From DATAGF01 sp963813355 (GTDB taxonomy: Bacteria > Actinomycetota > Thermoleophilia > Miltoncostaeales > Miltoncostaeaceae), in the NCBI GenBank assembly GCA_963813355.1, contig CAWEYS010000016.1:225434-289433 (forward strand): 64,000 bases of DNA. Reading direction: 5' to 3'. Both the position numbers and the translations under genes were made by a program. How positions within the stretch are numbered: the first letter of the stretch is position 1; each line of letters opens with the position of its first letter. The notes below the pieces were generated by a model. The model saw only the letters and a list, made by a program, of their open reading frames with translations, did no database searches and was not told the origin of the DNA. Below, piece by piece: positions 21,686 through 31,330 of this stretch.

Positions 21686-23686
21686 CTACCCGGCCCTCAG
21701 CGCTGCCTCGGGGTCCCGCGGGTCGAGGCGGTGCACCTGCTCCCATGCCGCGCGGGCCCCGGGTCCGTCGCCGAGGAAGATCGCCAGGGCCCGCCAGGCC
21801 TCGGGGTTGTCCGGCTGCAGGTCGGTCGCCGCGCGGTAGGCGCCGAGGGCGCGCGCCGGCTGCCCGAGGTCGGTGAAGGCGGCGCCGCGCGTCAGCAGCG
21901 GCGCGAGCGACAGCGGGTTGACGGCCCGCGCGTCGGCCGCGCGCGCCAGGGCGAGGTCGGGGTCGTGGCGCGCGAGCGCGTCCTCGGCCGAGGACGCGGC
22001 CCGGGCCGACCACCACGGCAGGACGGCGCTCGCGACCGCCAGCGTCGCCACCCCCGCGAGCGCGCCCGCGGCGAGGCCGCCGGGACGCGCGGCGGCGCCG
22101 GGCGCACGCCCCGGGGCGGCCGCCGCGAGCACCACGCCGGCCGCCGCGAGCGCCGGAACGGTCAGGGCGGGGATCGCCCACGACCAGTCGATGGACGCCT
22201 GCAGCGCGAAGGCGGCCAGCACGGCGAGCGGCAGGCCGATCTCGGGGGGCGCCGCCAGGCGCGCCGCGCGCAGGATGCCCCACACGACGGCGCCGAGGAG
22301 GGCGGCGAAGAGGGCGATGCCCACGAGGCCGGTCCCCGACAGGAACCTGAGCGCGGTGTCGTGGGGCTCGCGGGTGGCGAGGGCGTCGTCGCTGTTGCGG
22401 CGCTCCTGCAGGTGGACCAGCGCGAAGCCGCCGGCGCCCTGCCCGAGCAGCGGGGAGTCCTCGAACCCGCGCCACGCCTCGCCCCACCACGCGCGGCGCT
22501 GGTTGCCGGCCGTGCTCACGAGCCGGCCGGGGTCGTTGGCGACCGCGTCGCCGCCCTCCCCGCGCAGCTCCGACACGCGCTGGTCGGCCCAGTCGCGGCC
22601 CTGGGGGCTCGCCGCCGTGCCGGCCACGATCACGAGGCAGAGGGCGACCGCTCCGCCGATCGCGATCAGCCGCGGCCGGCCGGGCGCGCCGAGGCCCAGG
22701 CGTCCTGCGGCCCAGACGATGGCGGGCGCCAGGGCGGCCGCCAGGGCGACGCCGACGGCGAGGCGCCACCCCAGGCCGGCGCCGGCGCCCTCGCGCAGGT
22801 CGACCGGGACCGCGTCGGTGGAGAGGAGGTCGTCGGTGAGGCCGTAGGCGGCCGGCCACGCCGCCCCCGCGGCGCCGGCGGCCAGCGCGGCCAGCGCCCG
22901 GCCGCGGCGGGGCAGCAGCGCGAGGGTGACCGCGACCGCCATCGCCGCGCCCAGGACCCCGCCGCGCGAGTAGGTCAGCACCAGGGCCGTCCCGTACGCC
23001 GCGATCCCGGCCGCCGCGAGCGGCAGCGCCCACCACCGCCGGTCGCCGGCCAGCCAGAGGAGGCCCGGCAGGGCCATCGCCGCCACCAGCGCGAGGGCGT
23101 TCCAGTAGCCGACCGGCTCGGCGAGGCGGCCGAGGTCGCGGTCGGAGCCGAGCAGGCCGGGGACGATCTTCGTGCCCAGCGCGATCCCCACCGGTACGGC
23201 CGCCGCCGCCGTCAGGCCGAGGCCGAAGGCGAGCGGCGCGCGGGGCACCAGCGCGCCGAGCGCGAGCCCGAGCGCGAGCGCGCAGAGCGCGATCGCCGCC
23301 CGGTTCGCGTCGATCCAGGCCAGGTCGGGGGCCGCGGCCCAGACGATCGACAGGCCCGACCAGAGGGCGATGCCGGCGGAGGCGGCCAGGGCCAGGCGCG
23401 CGGGCCCCGAGCGCAGGGCGGCCCGGTCCCAGGCGAGGACGACGGCGAGGGCGGCCAGGGGCGCGCCGAGCGCGAGGGCCAGGAACGCCCCCGTCGGGCC
23501 GCCGCCGCCGAGGCCGGCGCCGGGGTCGATGCCGCCGCCCGCCGCGGCCAGGGCCGACCACCCCGCGAGGGCGGCGATCCCGATGATCTCGGGCGTCCGG
23601 CCCGCGGCCGCGCGCGCTTGTCCGCCCCCCGGGGCGCCGCTACGATCCGCGGCGCCTCGGGGGCGGTTGACCCCCGCGTCCTTCAC
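21686..23686 (-). CDS. O-antigen ligase/polymerase family membrane protein with C-terminal TPR-like tail
   Basis: 666 residues with about a dozen hydrophobic helices. The family's periplasmic loop is recognisable: NQRRAWWGEAWRGFEDSPLLGQGAGGF followed by THDTALRFL-like EPHDTALRFLSGTGLVGI (Wzy_C). The last about 90 residues (AEDALARHDPDLALARAADA, ARALGAYRAATDLQPDNPEAW) are tetratricopeptide-like. It probably polymerises or ligates a cell-surface glycan in the outer leaflet of the membrane, working with the glycosyltransferases at 17.1 and 20.8 kb. In the evidence strings above only short motifs are given. Confidence 0.88.
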   Translation of the reverse strand: MKDAGVNRPRGAADRSGAPGGGQARAAAGRTPEIIGIAALAGWSALAAAGGGIDPGAGLGGGGPTGAFLALALGAPLAALAVVLAWDRAALRSGPARLALAASAGIALWSGLSIVWAAAPDLAWIDANRAAIALCALALGLALGALVPRAPLAFGLGLTAAAAVPVGIALGTKIVPGLLGSDRDLGRLAEPVGYWNALALVAAMALPGLLWLAGDRRWWALPLAAAGIAAYGTALVLTYSRGGVLGAAMAVAVTLALLPRRGRALAALAAGAAGAAWPAAYGLTDDLLSTDAVPVDLREGAGAGLGWRLAVGVALAAALAPAIVWAAGRLGLGAPGRPRLIAIGGAVALCLVIVAGTAASPQGRDWADQRVSELRGEGGDAVANDPGRLVSTAGNQRRAWWGEAWRGFEDSPLLGQGAGGFALVHLQERRNSDDALATREPHDTALRFLSGTGLVGIALFAALLGAVVWGILRAARLAAPPEIGLPLAVLAAFALQASIDWSWAIPALTVPALAAAGVVLAAAAPGRAPGAAARPGGLAAGALAGVATLAVASAVLPWWSARAASSAEDALARHDPDLALARAADARAVNPLSLAPLLTRGAAFTDLGQPARALGAYRAATDLQPDNPEAWRALAIFLGDGPGARAAWEQVHRLDPRDPEAALRAG

Positions 23687-23689
23687 CGG

Positions 23690-24100
23690 GTGGATGTCCT
23701 GCTCCGACGCCCCGCTTCGCTCGTGATCATGCTCGCGTTGGCGCTCCTCGGCCAGTCGGCCTCCGCGCTCGCCGACGGGCGGGACGTTCTGGCCGACGCG
23801 AAGGATAACCAGCGCATCGACGGCTGCTACGAGCGCGCGGAGCTCAACGAGGCCCTCGACCTGCTGCCGCCCAACGAGCTCCTGTACGGGGTGAACGCCG
23901 ACCTCATCCGGGACGCCCGCATCACCAACGCCAGGCGGCCCGACGGGCGCTGCGGCGGCCGCGAGGCGGCGGGCAGCGCGGCCGAGGACGAGTCGGGCGG
24001 GTCGCTCGCCGTCTTCCTCGGCGCGGCGCTGGTGGCGGGCGCCGCCGCGGTCGGGACCGGCGTCTGGACGAGCCGCGCCCGGCGCGGCGGCGGCGAGTGA
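23690..24100 (+). CDS. Small exported protein with C-terminal membrane anchor
   Basis: About 136 residues. The N-terminal hydrophobic stretch (SLVIMLALALLGQSASALAD) looks like a signal peptide with cleavage at ALA-D. The middle (NQRIDGCYERAELNEALDLL) is helical; the C terminus has a second hydrophobic helix (LAVFLGAALVAGAAAVG) and a basic end, like a tail anchor. GTG 23690 or ATG 23729 could start it. Its stop overlaps the signal peptidase start. Function unknown. Confidence 0.65.
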   Translation: MDVLLRRPASLVIMLALALLGQSASALADGRDVLADAKDNQRIDGCYERAELNEALDLLPPNELLYGVNADLIRDARITNARRPDGRCGGREAAGSAAEDESGGSLAVFLGAALVAGAAAVGTGVWTSRARRGGGE

Positions 24101-24657
24101 GGCGCCTCGTCAAGGACGTGCTGCTGCCGGTGGCGGTGGCGGTGGCGCTCGCCTTCGTCATCCAGGCCTCGGTCGCCAAGCCCTACGAGATCCCGACGCC
24201 CTCGATGACCCCCACGATCGAGCCGGGCGACAGGATCATCGCCAACCGGCTCGTCTACCGCTTCCGCGACATCGAGCGCGGCGACATCATCGTGTTCGAC
24301 CCGCCGCCGTCGGCGACGCGCGAGTGCGGCGGCGAAGCCGGCGGCGGGGACATCCCGTTCGTCAAGCGCGTCATCGGCCTGCCCGGCGACCGCGTCGAGG
24401 TGACCCCCGAGGACGGCACCACCCTGGTCAACGGGGAGCCGTTCGAGATCGACGGGCCGGTGCCCGACAACTACGGCGGCGAGGGGATGACCTGGCCGGT
24501 GGTGCCCGAGGGCAAGCTGCTCGTGCTCGGCGACAACCGGGCCAGCTCCTGCGACTCGCACCAGTGGCGCCCCGACCCCTTCCTCCCCGAGGACAACGTG
24601 ATCGGGCAGGCCGAGATCACGTACTGGCCGCTCTCCCACCTGGGCTTCCTCAACTAG
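24097..24657 (+). CDS. lepB: Signal peptidase I
   Basis: 186-residue membrane-bound serine protease that removes signal peptides. One N-terminal transmembrane helix (VLLPVAVAVALAFVIQA) is followed by the box B motif PTPSMTPTI with nucleophile Ser36 and the general base Lys90 in PFVKRVIGLPGDRVEV; GDNRASSCDSH is box E. GTG start overlaps the previous stop (GTGA). Length is normal for Gram-positive SipS-type enzymes. Confidence 0.95.
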   Translation: MRRLVKDVLLPVAVAVALAFVIQASVAKPYEIPTPSMTPTIEPGDRIIANRLVYRFRDIERGDIIVFDPPPSATRECGGEAGGGDIPFVKRVIGLPGDRVEVTPEDGTTLVNGEPFEIDGPVPDNYGGEGMTWPVVPEGKLLVLGDNRASSCDSHQWRPDPFLPEDNVIGQAEITYWPLSHLGFLN

Positions 24658-24744
24658 GGCGTAGTGGGGGGCGCCGCAGCGTGCGGGCGATCCGTGCGCG
24701 AAGGGGCTTGCATCGTCTGCCACATGTGGGAGGATGCGCCCCCA

Positions 24745-24764
24745 CCACGCTGAATATGGTGTGG
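24745..24764 (+). promoter_or_regulatory. Possible NrdR box
   Basis: CCACGCTGAATATGGTGTGG is an imperfect palindrome with an AT-rich centre resembling the NrdR box (ACACWATATMTTGTG-like), 37 bases before nrdR. A second palindrome CCACATGTGG at 24720-24729 lies 30 bp away centre to centre, close to the three-turn spacing of paired NrdR boxes, though its centre fits less well. Confidence 0.4.
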
Positions 24765-24801
24765 AATCCGGTGCCCGCACACCAGGGATAGCGTCCCGCC
24801 G

Positions 24802-25407
24802 ATGATCTGCCCATTCTGCGACAACCCCGAGCACCGCGTCGTCGAGTCGCGCGTCGCCGACACCAAGGACGCCATCCGGCGCCGGCGCGAGTGCCTGCGC
24901 TGCGAGCGGCGCTTCACGACCTACGAGCGCTGCGAGGAGATGCCGCTCGTGGTGGTGAAGAGCTCCGGCGAGCGCCAGCCCTTCGACCGCGCCAAGCTCC
25001 TGGAGGGGCTGCAGCGCGCCTGCCACAAGCGGCAGGTGCCGACCGCCGCCCTCGACGTGGCGGTGCGCGACATCGAGGGCGAGCTGCGCAACCGCCTCCG
25101 CCAGGAGGTCCGCAGCTCGCAGATCGGCGAGCTGGCGCTGCGGCGGCTGAAGGAGATCGACCCCGTGGCCTACGTGCGGTTCGCGTCGGTCTACCGCGCG
25201 TTCGCGGACGTGGACGAGTTCGAGGACGAGCTCGCCCGCCTCGAGCGCGAGCCCCCGCTGCCCCGGGGCCAGTACCCGCTCGACGACCAGCTGTTCGAGA
25301 CGCTCGACGACGGCCTGAACCCACCCGCCCGCGCTACCCTGACGGCTCTGCCAGGTGGTCGCGAAGGTGCCGCAGCGAGCACGACGACGACCACCAAGGA
25401 GCGATGA
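24802..25407 (+). CDS. nrdR: Transcriptional repressor NrdR
   Basis: Nucleotide-sensing repressor of ribonucleotide reductase genes. MICPFCDNPEHRVVESR and RRRECLRCERRFTTYER form the zinc ribbon (two CxxC pairs), followed by the ATP-cone (VVKSSGERQPFDRAKLLEGL to RFASVYRAFADVDEF). The 201 residues are longer than the usual about 155 because of a disordered C-terminal tail ending in a Thr run. It is followed at once by nrdJ, its expected target. Confidence 0.96.
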   Translation: MICPFCDNPEHRVVESRVADTKDAIRRRRECLRCERRFTTYERCEEMPLVVVKSSGERQPFDRAKLLEGLQRACHKRQVPTAALDVAVRDIEGELRNRLRQEVRSSQIGELALRRLKEIDPVAYVRFASVYRAFADVDEFEDELARLEREPPLPRGQYPLDDQLFETLDDGLNPPARATLTALPGGREGAAASTTTTTKER

Positions 25408-25408
25408 G

Positions 25409-28268
25409 ATGGCGACTGACGCGCCGCCCACGGAGACCTTTCGCGCGCTCGCGATCCCCCGCCGCTTCACCCGTCCCGGGGTCGACCCGTACGACGAGGT
25501 GGCGTGGGGGCCGCGCGAGGCCGTCATCGTCGAGCCGCCGCGCGACGACCGGCCCGAGCGCGAGGTCTTCCGTCAGGACGACTGCGAGTTCCCGCTCGAC
25601 TGGTCGGACACGGCGGTGCGCATCGTCGCCTCGAAGTACTTCCGCTACGGCATGGACGACCCGCGCCGCGAGCGCAGCCTGCGACAGGTCATCGACCGGG
25701 TGGTCGACACGATCCGCCACCACGGGGTCGCGGGCGGCTACTTCGCCGACGACGACGAGGCGGAGACCTTCGCCCAGGAGCTGCGGCACATCCTGGTGAC
25801 CCAGAAGGCGGCGTTCAACTCGCCGGTCTGGTTCAACTGCGGCGTGCGGGTCGCGACGCGCGAGCACGACCCCGACCGGATCCTCGACGTGGACGACCCG
25901 CCGGTCGGCCCCGACGAGCCGCCGGTCAACCAGGCCTCGGCCTGCTTCATCCTCTCGGTCAACGACACGATGCCGTCGATCCAGCGCTGGATCGCCTCGG
26001 AGTCGGAGATCTTCCGCGGCGGGTCGGGCGCGGGCGTCAACCTGTCGAGCCTGCGCGGCGACGGCGAGCCGCTGTCGAACGGCGGCCAGGCGTCGGGGCC
26101 GGTCAGCTTCATGCGCTGGGCCGACTCCGGCGCGGGGTCGATCAAGTCCGGCGGGGGCACCCGCCGCGCGGCGAAGATGGTGATCCTCGACGCCGACCAC
26201 CCCGACATCCTGGAGTTCGTGCGCTCCAAGGCGCACGAGGAGGCCAAGGCGTACGCCCTCGGCGAGATGGGCTACGACCTCGGCCTGAACGGCGACGCCT
26301 GGCGCTCGATCCAGTTCCAGAACGCCAACAACTCGGTGCGGCTCACCGACGACTTCTTCCGCCGCGTCGAGGCGGGCGAGCCGTGGGAGACCAAGACCGT
26401 CGCCGGCGGCGAGACGGCCGCGCGAGATGCCCGCGGCCGACCTCCTGCGCGAGATCTCCGAGGCCGCCTGGGCCTGCGGCGACCCGGGCGTCCAGTACGA
26501 GGACACGATCCAGCGCTGGCACACCAGCCCGAACGCCGGGCGCATCTCCGGCTCCAACCCGTGCAGCGAGTACATGCACATCGACGACTCGGCGTGCAAC
26601 CTGGCGTCGATCAACCTCATGGAGTTCCTCGGCGAGGACGGGGCCTTCGCGGTCGACGACCTCCGTCACGCGGTGCGCGTGATGCTCACGGCCCAGGAGA
26701 TCATCGTCACGCCGGCCAGCTACCCGACCAAGCGGATCGGCGACAACGCGCGCGCCTACCGCCAGCTCGGGCTGGGCTACACGAACCTGGGCTCGCTGCT
26801 GATGTGCCAGGGGCTGGCGTACGACTCCGATGCCGGCCGCGCGTGGGCCGGCGCGATCACCGCCCTGCAGCAGGGCGAGGCCTACGCGCAGTCGGCGCGC
26901 ATGGCCGCGCGCGTGGGGGCGTACGACGGCTACGACGCCGACCGCGAGGCACAGGACCGGGTCGTGCGGATGCACCGCGACGCGGCCCTCGAGCTGCCGG
27001 CCGAGGCGGCGGGGCGCAGCTACGCCGCGGTGCGGGCGGCGGCGGCCGCGGCCCTCGACGACGCGGTGGCGCTCGGCCAGTCCGAGGGGCGCCTCGGGGC
27101 GCCGGGCTACCGCAACGCCCAGGTCAGCGTCATCGCCCCGACCGGGACGATCAGCTTCATGATGGACGCCCAGACGACCGGCATCGAGCCGGCGATCGGC
27201 CTCATCAGCTACAAGACGCTGGTCGGCGGCGGCTACATGAAGCTGGTCAACACCGACGTCGAGCGGGCCCTGTCGGCCCTCGGCTACGACGACGAGCAGC
27301 GGGCAGCCATCCTCGCCCACGTGGACGCCACCGGCGCCATCGAGGGCGCCCCGGGCTTCGACGCCGACCACCTGACGGTGTTCGACTGCGCCTTCGGCGT
27401 GCCGGGCGGGCGCACGATCGGCCCCGAGGGGCACGTCCGCATGATGGCCGCCGTGCAGCCCTTCGTCTCGGGCGCCATCAGCAAGACGGTGAACCTGCCG
27501 AACGAGGCCACGGTCGAGGACGTCAGCGACATCTACACGCTCGGCTGGCGGCTGGGCCTGAAGGCGATCGCCATCTACCGCGACGGCTCCAAGCGCACGC
27601 AGCCGCTCTCCACGTCGGCGGGCGAGTCGCCGAAGGCCGCCGCCGCCGCGGGCGAGTCCCCGCTGCCGGTGCGCCGCCGGCTGCCCGACGACCGCGCCGC
27701 GCTGACCCACAAGTTCACCGTGGGCGGCCAGGAGGGCTACATCACGGTCGGCCTCTACGACGACGGCTCGCCCGGCGAGGTCTTCGTCAAGATGAGCAAG
27801 CAGGGCTCGACCGTCTCGGGCCTGATGGACTCGGTGGCGATCGCCTGGTCGATGGCCCTGCAGCACGGCGTGCCGGTGGAGAGCCTCATCTCCAAGTACA
27901 TCGACCACCGCTTCGAGCCCTCCGGGTTCACGGGCAACCCCCGGATCCCCATGGCCAAGTCGGTCGTCAACTACCTCGCCCGCTGGATGGCCTCCCGCTT
28001 CCTCTCCGAGGAGGACCAGCGGCTGGCCGGCGTGCTGCCGCTCGCCGAGCCGGCGACGGTCGAGGAGGCCGCCGAGGTCCCCGACGACCAGCTCTCGTTC
28101 CGCCAGGTCGCCGAGCCGGCCGAGGGCGCGGACGGCAACGGCGTCCGCTCGAAGCTCGTCCTGCAGAGCACCGGCCAGACCTGCACGTCGTGCGGCAGCT
28201 CGGACCTGGTGAGGTCGGGGACCTGCCTCACCTGCCGCACCTGCGGCGCCACCAGCGGGTGCGGATAG
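25409..28268 (+). CDS. nrdJ: Class II (adenosylcobalamin-dependent) ribonucleoside-diphosphate reductase, frameshifted
   Basis: Reduces ribonucleotides to deoxyribonucleotides using B12, without oxygen. Visible features: FNSPVWFNCG, NQASACFILSVNDTM, FRGGSGAGVNLSSLR, NPCSEYMHIDDSACNLASINLMEF, APTGTISFMMD, and the C-terminal cysteine cluster CTSCGSSDL ... CLTCRTCGATSGCG used for re-reduction or zinc. AAGGAG lies 7 bases before the ATG. The frame breaks at about 26418: one surplus C in GACGGCCGCG; removing it gives ETAREMPAADLL. The joined length is about 952 residues, as expected. Evidence for B12 dependence is the family assignment, not a riboswitch. Confidence 0.93.
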
Positions 28269-29281
28269 CGGTCGTCGGCGCGGGCGTCGTCGGGCTCTGC
28301 CTGGCGCGCGCCCTGCGCCGGCGCGGGCTCGACCCGCTGGTGCTGGAGCGCGCCCCGGCCGGCGCGTACCGGCCACGGCCGTTCATGCCGCCCTACCACG
28401 GCTTCGACGCACTCGACGACGCCGGCGTGCTCGACGCCGTCCGGGCTGTGGCCTGGCCGATCGCGCCCCAGGCCGACGGGACGCCGGTGGCGCTCGCGGC
28501 CTCGTTCGTGCGGGTGAGCGAGATCCTCGCCGACGGCGTGCCCGTGGAGCACGAGCACGAGGTCACCGGCCTCCTGCGCGACGGCGAGCGCGTGGCGGGG
28601 GTGCGCGTCCGCGACCCGGCGGGCGCCGAGCGCGACGAGCCGGCCGAGCTGGTGGTGGCCTGCGACGGCGTGCGCTCCCCGGTGCGGGCGATGGCGGGCA
28701 TCGAGGCCGAGATCACGCTGGCCGAGGGCGCCCACCTGTCGTTCATGAGCCCGGCCGTGATCGACCGATCCTTCGCGCTCCACTACCAGGCCGACGGGCG
28801 CCAGGTGGGCCTGCTGGGGTGGCCCGACGGCTCGGCCGGCTGGTGGGACATCGAGCGCTGCGGGCGCGACGCGGCCCTCGCCCCCGGCCTCGACGCGTTC
28901 CGCGCCGCCTTCACCCGGCTCATCCCCGAGGCCGCCCCGGCCGTGGCGGCGCTGACCTCGGCCGACCAGCTCGTCTACCGCGAGGTCGAGGAGGTGCGCT
29001 GCGAGCGCTGGTGGGTGCCCGGGCTGGTGGTCATCGGCGACGCCGCCCACGCCGTCGGCCCCGAGGCCGGGCTGGGCGCCGGCCTCGGCCTGGGCGACGC
29101 GCTGGCGCTCGCGATCGCCGTCGAGCAGAGCCCCGACGCCGACGCCGCCTGCGCCGCCTACGAGCTCTGGCGCCGCCCGGCGGTGCGCCCCTACGAGGAG
29201 ATCGGCGCGGCCGGCGCGCGCGTCGCCCGCGGCGGCGTCAAGCCTCCCGAGGAGCGCTGGCCGCCGAGCGAGCCGGCCTAG
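28259..29281 (+). CDS. FAD-dependent monooxygenase/oxidoreductase
   Basis: 340 residues with a Rossmann FAD-binding start (IAVVGAGVVGLCLARALRRRG), the DG motif region LVVACDGVRSPVR and the C-terminal GDAAHAVGPEAGLGAGLGLGDA that binds the FAD ribityl chain. This is the PheA/UbiH-type aromatic hydroxylase fold. GTG 28259 overlaps the nrdJ end by 10 bases. The substrate is unknown; relatives act on aromatic or isoprenoid compounds. The end overlaps the convergent copC by 4 bases. Confidence 0.9.
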   Translation: MRIAVVGAGVVGLCLARALRRRGLDPLVLERAPAGAYRPRPFMPPYHGFDALDDAGVLDAVRAVAWPIAPQADGTPVALAASFVRVSEILADGVPVEHEHEVTGLLRDGERVAGVRVRDPAGAERDEPAELVVACDGVRSPVRAMAGIEAEITLAEGAHLSFMSPAVIDRSFALHYQADGRQVGLLGWPDGSAGWWDIERCGRDAALAPGLDAFRAAFTRLIPEAAPAVAALTSADQLVYREVEEVRCERWWVPGLVVIGDAAHAVGPEAGLGAGLGLGDALALAIAVEQSPDADAACAAYELWRRPAVRPYEEIGAAGARVARGGVKPPEERWPPSEPA

Positions 29282-29661
29282 GGCCGCTTCACGCGGAAGG
29301 AGACCACGCCGTTGACGGTGTGGCCGTCCACGCCGGTCACCCTCCAGTTCACCCGGTAGGTGCCGTTCTGGTTCCTGGGCCCGGGCCGCTTCAGGATCAC
29401 GACGACCGTCCTCGCGTCGCGCGCGCCGATCCTCGATGACCTGGCCAGGTTCTGCCGGCCGTTGCGGGTCACCGTGATCGCGCGGATGCGCTGGATCGGG
29501 TCGTCGTAGCGCAGCGTCACCGTCGCCGGCGTGCGCGCCAGCCGCGCCCCGTTCTTCGGGGTGCTCGACTCCACCTCGCTGTGGCCGAGCGCCGTCGCGG
29601 CGCCCAGCGACGCGAGGCATCCCGCCGCGGCCAGGGCCACGACGGCTCGGGTCGTCCTCAT
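29278..29661 (-). CDS. copC: CopC-domain copper-binding protein
   Basis: 127 residues. A signal peptide (VVALAAAGCLASLGAATALG) is followed by the mature N-terminal His (GHSEVESSTPKNGA), which in CopC ligates Cu(II), then the beta-sandwich ending VNWRVTGVDGHTVNGVVSFRV with the second copper-site Asp/His. Periplasmic/extracytoplasmic copper carrier. It lies beside a His-rich membrane protein and ctaG, suggesting copper delivery to cytochrome oxidase. Confidence 0.9.
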   Translation of the reverse strand: MRTTRAVVALAAAGCLASLGAATALGHSEVESSTPKNGARLARTPATVTLRYDDPIQRIRAITVTRNGRQNLARSSRIGARDARTVVVILKRPGPRNQNGTYRVNWRVTGVDGHTVNGVVSFRVKRP

Positions 29662-29709
29662 GGGTGCTCCTGTCGTCGATGATCGCGCCCGCCCATCGGG
29701 CGGGCGAGG

Positions 29710-30264
29710 TCAGGCCGTCAGGAGCCGGGGAGGCCCTCGGCAGAGGACGCCGCCGCCGAGGACGGGCCGCGGCGCGCGGCCGGGCCCCGCCGCGAGGGGT
29801 GAGTCCTGGCGCGCGGGCGCCGGGCGCGGCGCGAGCCAGCGCCGCACCGCGGCGACGGCCGCGATCGCCCGCGCGAGCCACGCCTCGAGGCGCACCGCCA
29901 GCAGCGCCAGGACCAGCGCGGCGGCCGCGTGCGCCATCAGGGCGGGGGCGGTGATCAGGGCGGCGTCGTGGTGGTGCGGGGCCAGGCCGAAGGCCCACGG
30001 CGCCCACGTCATCGACGTGTGGACGGCGGCCTGCGCGCCCGCCATCGCCGCCAGCGAGCCGCCCAGGCCCCGCGGGCGGAAGCCGCGGCGCGCGCCCACG
30101 AGCGTCACGGTGGCCAGGAGCCCGGTCCAGGCGACCGGGGCGGTCGCCGTGAGGGCGAGGTCGCCGGCCGCGGCGCAGTGGGCGACCAGCGATGCCGCGA
30201 GCGCGCCGCCGGCGACGGCCAGCCGCCGGAGGGCGAGCGCGTGCGTGACCGACAGCCGACCCAT
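29710..30264 (-). CDS. Polytopic membrane protein with His motif, copper-linked context
   Basis: 184 residues, about four or five hydrophobic helices. Histidines and a methionine sit at membrane edges (AQAAVHTSMTWAPWAF, LAPHHHDAALI, LMAHAAAALV), suitable for metal binding. It precedes copC on the same strand and is divergent from ctaG with 42 bases between starts. I do not recognise the family; a copper-related role is inferred from position and histidines. Confidence 0.65.
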   Translation of the reverse strand: MGRLSVTHALALRRLAVAGGALAASLVAHCAAAGDLALTATAPVAWTGLLATVTLVGARRGFRPRGLGGSLAAMAGAQAAVHTSMTWAPWAFGLAPHHHDAALITAPALMAHAAAALVLALLAVRLEAWLARAIAAVAAVRRWLAPRPAPARQDSPLAAGPGRAPRPVLGGGVLCRGPPRLLTA

Positions 30265-30306
30265 ATGGGGTCAGTATGCCCGTCCCCCGTGTGCGACCAT
30301 CGGAGC

Positions 30307-31308
30307 GTGAGGTATCCCCTGCGCCTGATCGCCGCGGCCGGGTTCATGGCCCTGGCCGTCGCGCTGACGGCCCTCGCGGCCGGCGGCACGGCGCACCTGG
30401 GACACTCCGGCCCCTCGGCGACGGCGACGACCGACCTGGCCGAGCTGTGGGCGGTGCCGCCGGTCGAGGTGGCGGCGATCCTGGTCGTCGCGGCGCTCTA
30501 CGCCCTGCGCGTGCGCCGGTCGCCGGGGCTGGTGGCCGGATGGCGGCAGGCCTGCTTCGCGGGCGGGATCGCGGTCCTGCTGGTCGCGGTCTGCTCGCCG
30601 CTCGGCGGCGTCGCCCAGCAGGGCCTGCTCAGCGCCCACATGCTCCAGCACACGCTGATCGGCGCCGTGGCGCCGCTCCTGCTGCTGCTCGGCATGCCGC
30701 GCGCGTTCCTCGAGCCGCTGCTCTCCCCCGCCTGGCGGCGCCGGCTCGAGCGGGTGCAGCACCCCGTCGTGGCCTTCCCTCTCTGGGTGGTCGGGACGAT
30801 CGTCTGGCTGCTGCCGGCGGTCCACCACCAGGTGCTGGAGAGCCCGCCGCTGTGGATCCTGCAGCAGGCGTCGTTCCTGGCCCTCGGCCTCGTGCTGTGG
30901 GCGCCCATCGTCGAGAGCCTCCCCGCCCCGCACTGGTTCTCCACGGGCTGGAAGTGCGGCTACATGGTCGGCGTCTGGGTCGTCGGCCTGTCGATCGCCA
31001 ACGTCTACTGGTTCTCGGGGACGCCCTTCTACGACTCGCACGCCGCCGCCGCGGATGCGTGGGGCTTCGCGCCGCTCGAGGACCAGGCCAACGCCGGGAC
31101 CGTGATGATGGTCCTGCACTGCCTGCTGGCGTTCGGCGCGGTCATGGTCCTGTTCTTCCGCCAGGCGCGCGAGGGCGAGCTGCGCCAGCGCCTGATCGAG
31201 GCCGGCATCGACCCGGCCCGCGTCGAGCGCGCCACCCGCGCCGGCACCGCCGCGGCGCTGGCGCGCGCGCACGGGGTGCCCGTGCGCACCCGCGCCGGCA
31301 TCGACTAG
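30307..31308 (+). CDS. ctaG: Cytochrome c oxidase assembly factor CtaG-like
   Basis: 333 residues, seven or so membrane helices. Conserved CtaG_Caa3 features are SAHMLQHTLIGAVAPLLLLLGMP and the histidines in LLPAVHHQVLE and PAPHWFSTGWKCGY. It helps insert copper into caa3-type cytochrome oxidase. An N-terminal extension (first about 50 residues) includes a HLGHSGP segment after a signal-like helix. GTG start at 30307. Partner of the divergent copper genes. Confidence 0.9.
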   Translation: MRYPLRLIAAAGFMALAVALTALAAGGTAHLGHSGPSATATTDLAELWAVPPVEVAAILVVAALYALRVRRSPGLVAGWRQACFAGGIAVLLVAVCSPLGGVAQQGLLSAHMLQHTLIGAVAPLLLLLGMPRAFLEPLLSPAWRRRLERVQHPVVAFPLWVVGTIVWLLPAVHHQVLESPPLWILQQASFLALGLVLWAPIVESLPAPHWFSTGWKCGYMVGVWVVGLSIANVYWFSGTPFYDSHAAAADAWGFAPLEDQANAGTVMMVLHCLLAFGAVMVLFFRQAREGELRQRLIEAGIDPARVERATRAGTAAALARAHGVPVRTRAGID

Positions 31309-31330
31309 AGGGCCGCTCCGGACCGGGGAG

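Noticed and set aside
21731..24100. Very long plus-strand open frame opposite the O-antigen ligase
   Set aside because: A GC-bias shadow: composition is Arg/Gly/Pro-rich without motifs, while the minus frame has membrane helices and family motifs. Only its last part, from 23690, is kept.
26410..26430. Programmed ribosomal frameshift in nrdJ
   Set aside because: No slippery heptamer or stem-loop, and similar breaks occur in many unrelated genes, so sequence error is simpler.
26343..28376. Large minus-strand frame under nrdJ
   Set aside because: His/Gly/Arg-rich shadow of nrdJ without family features.
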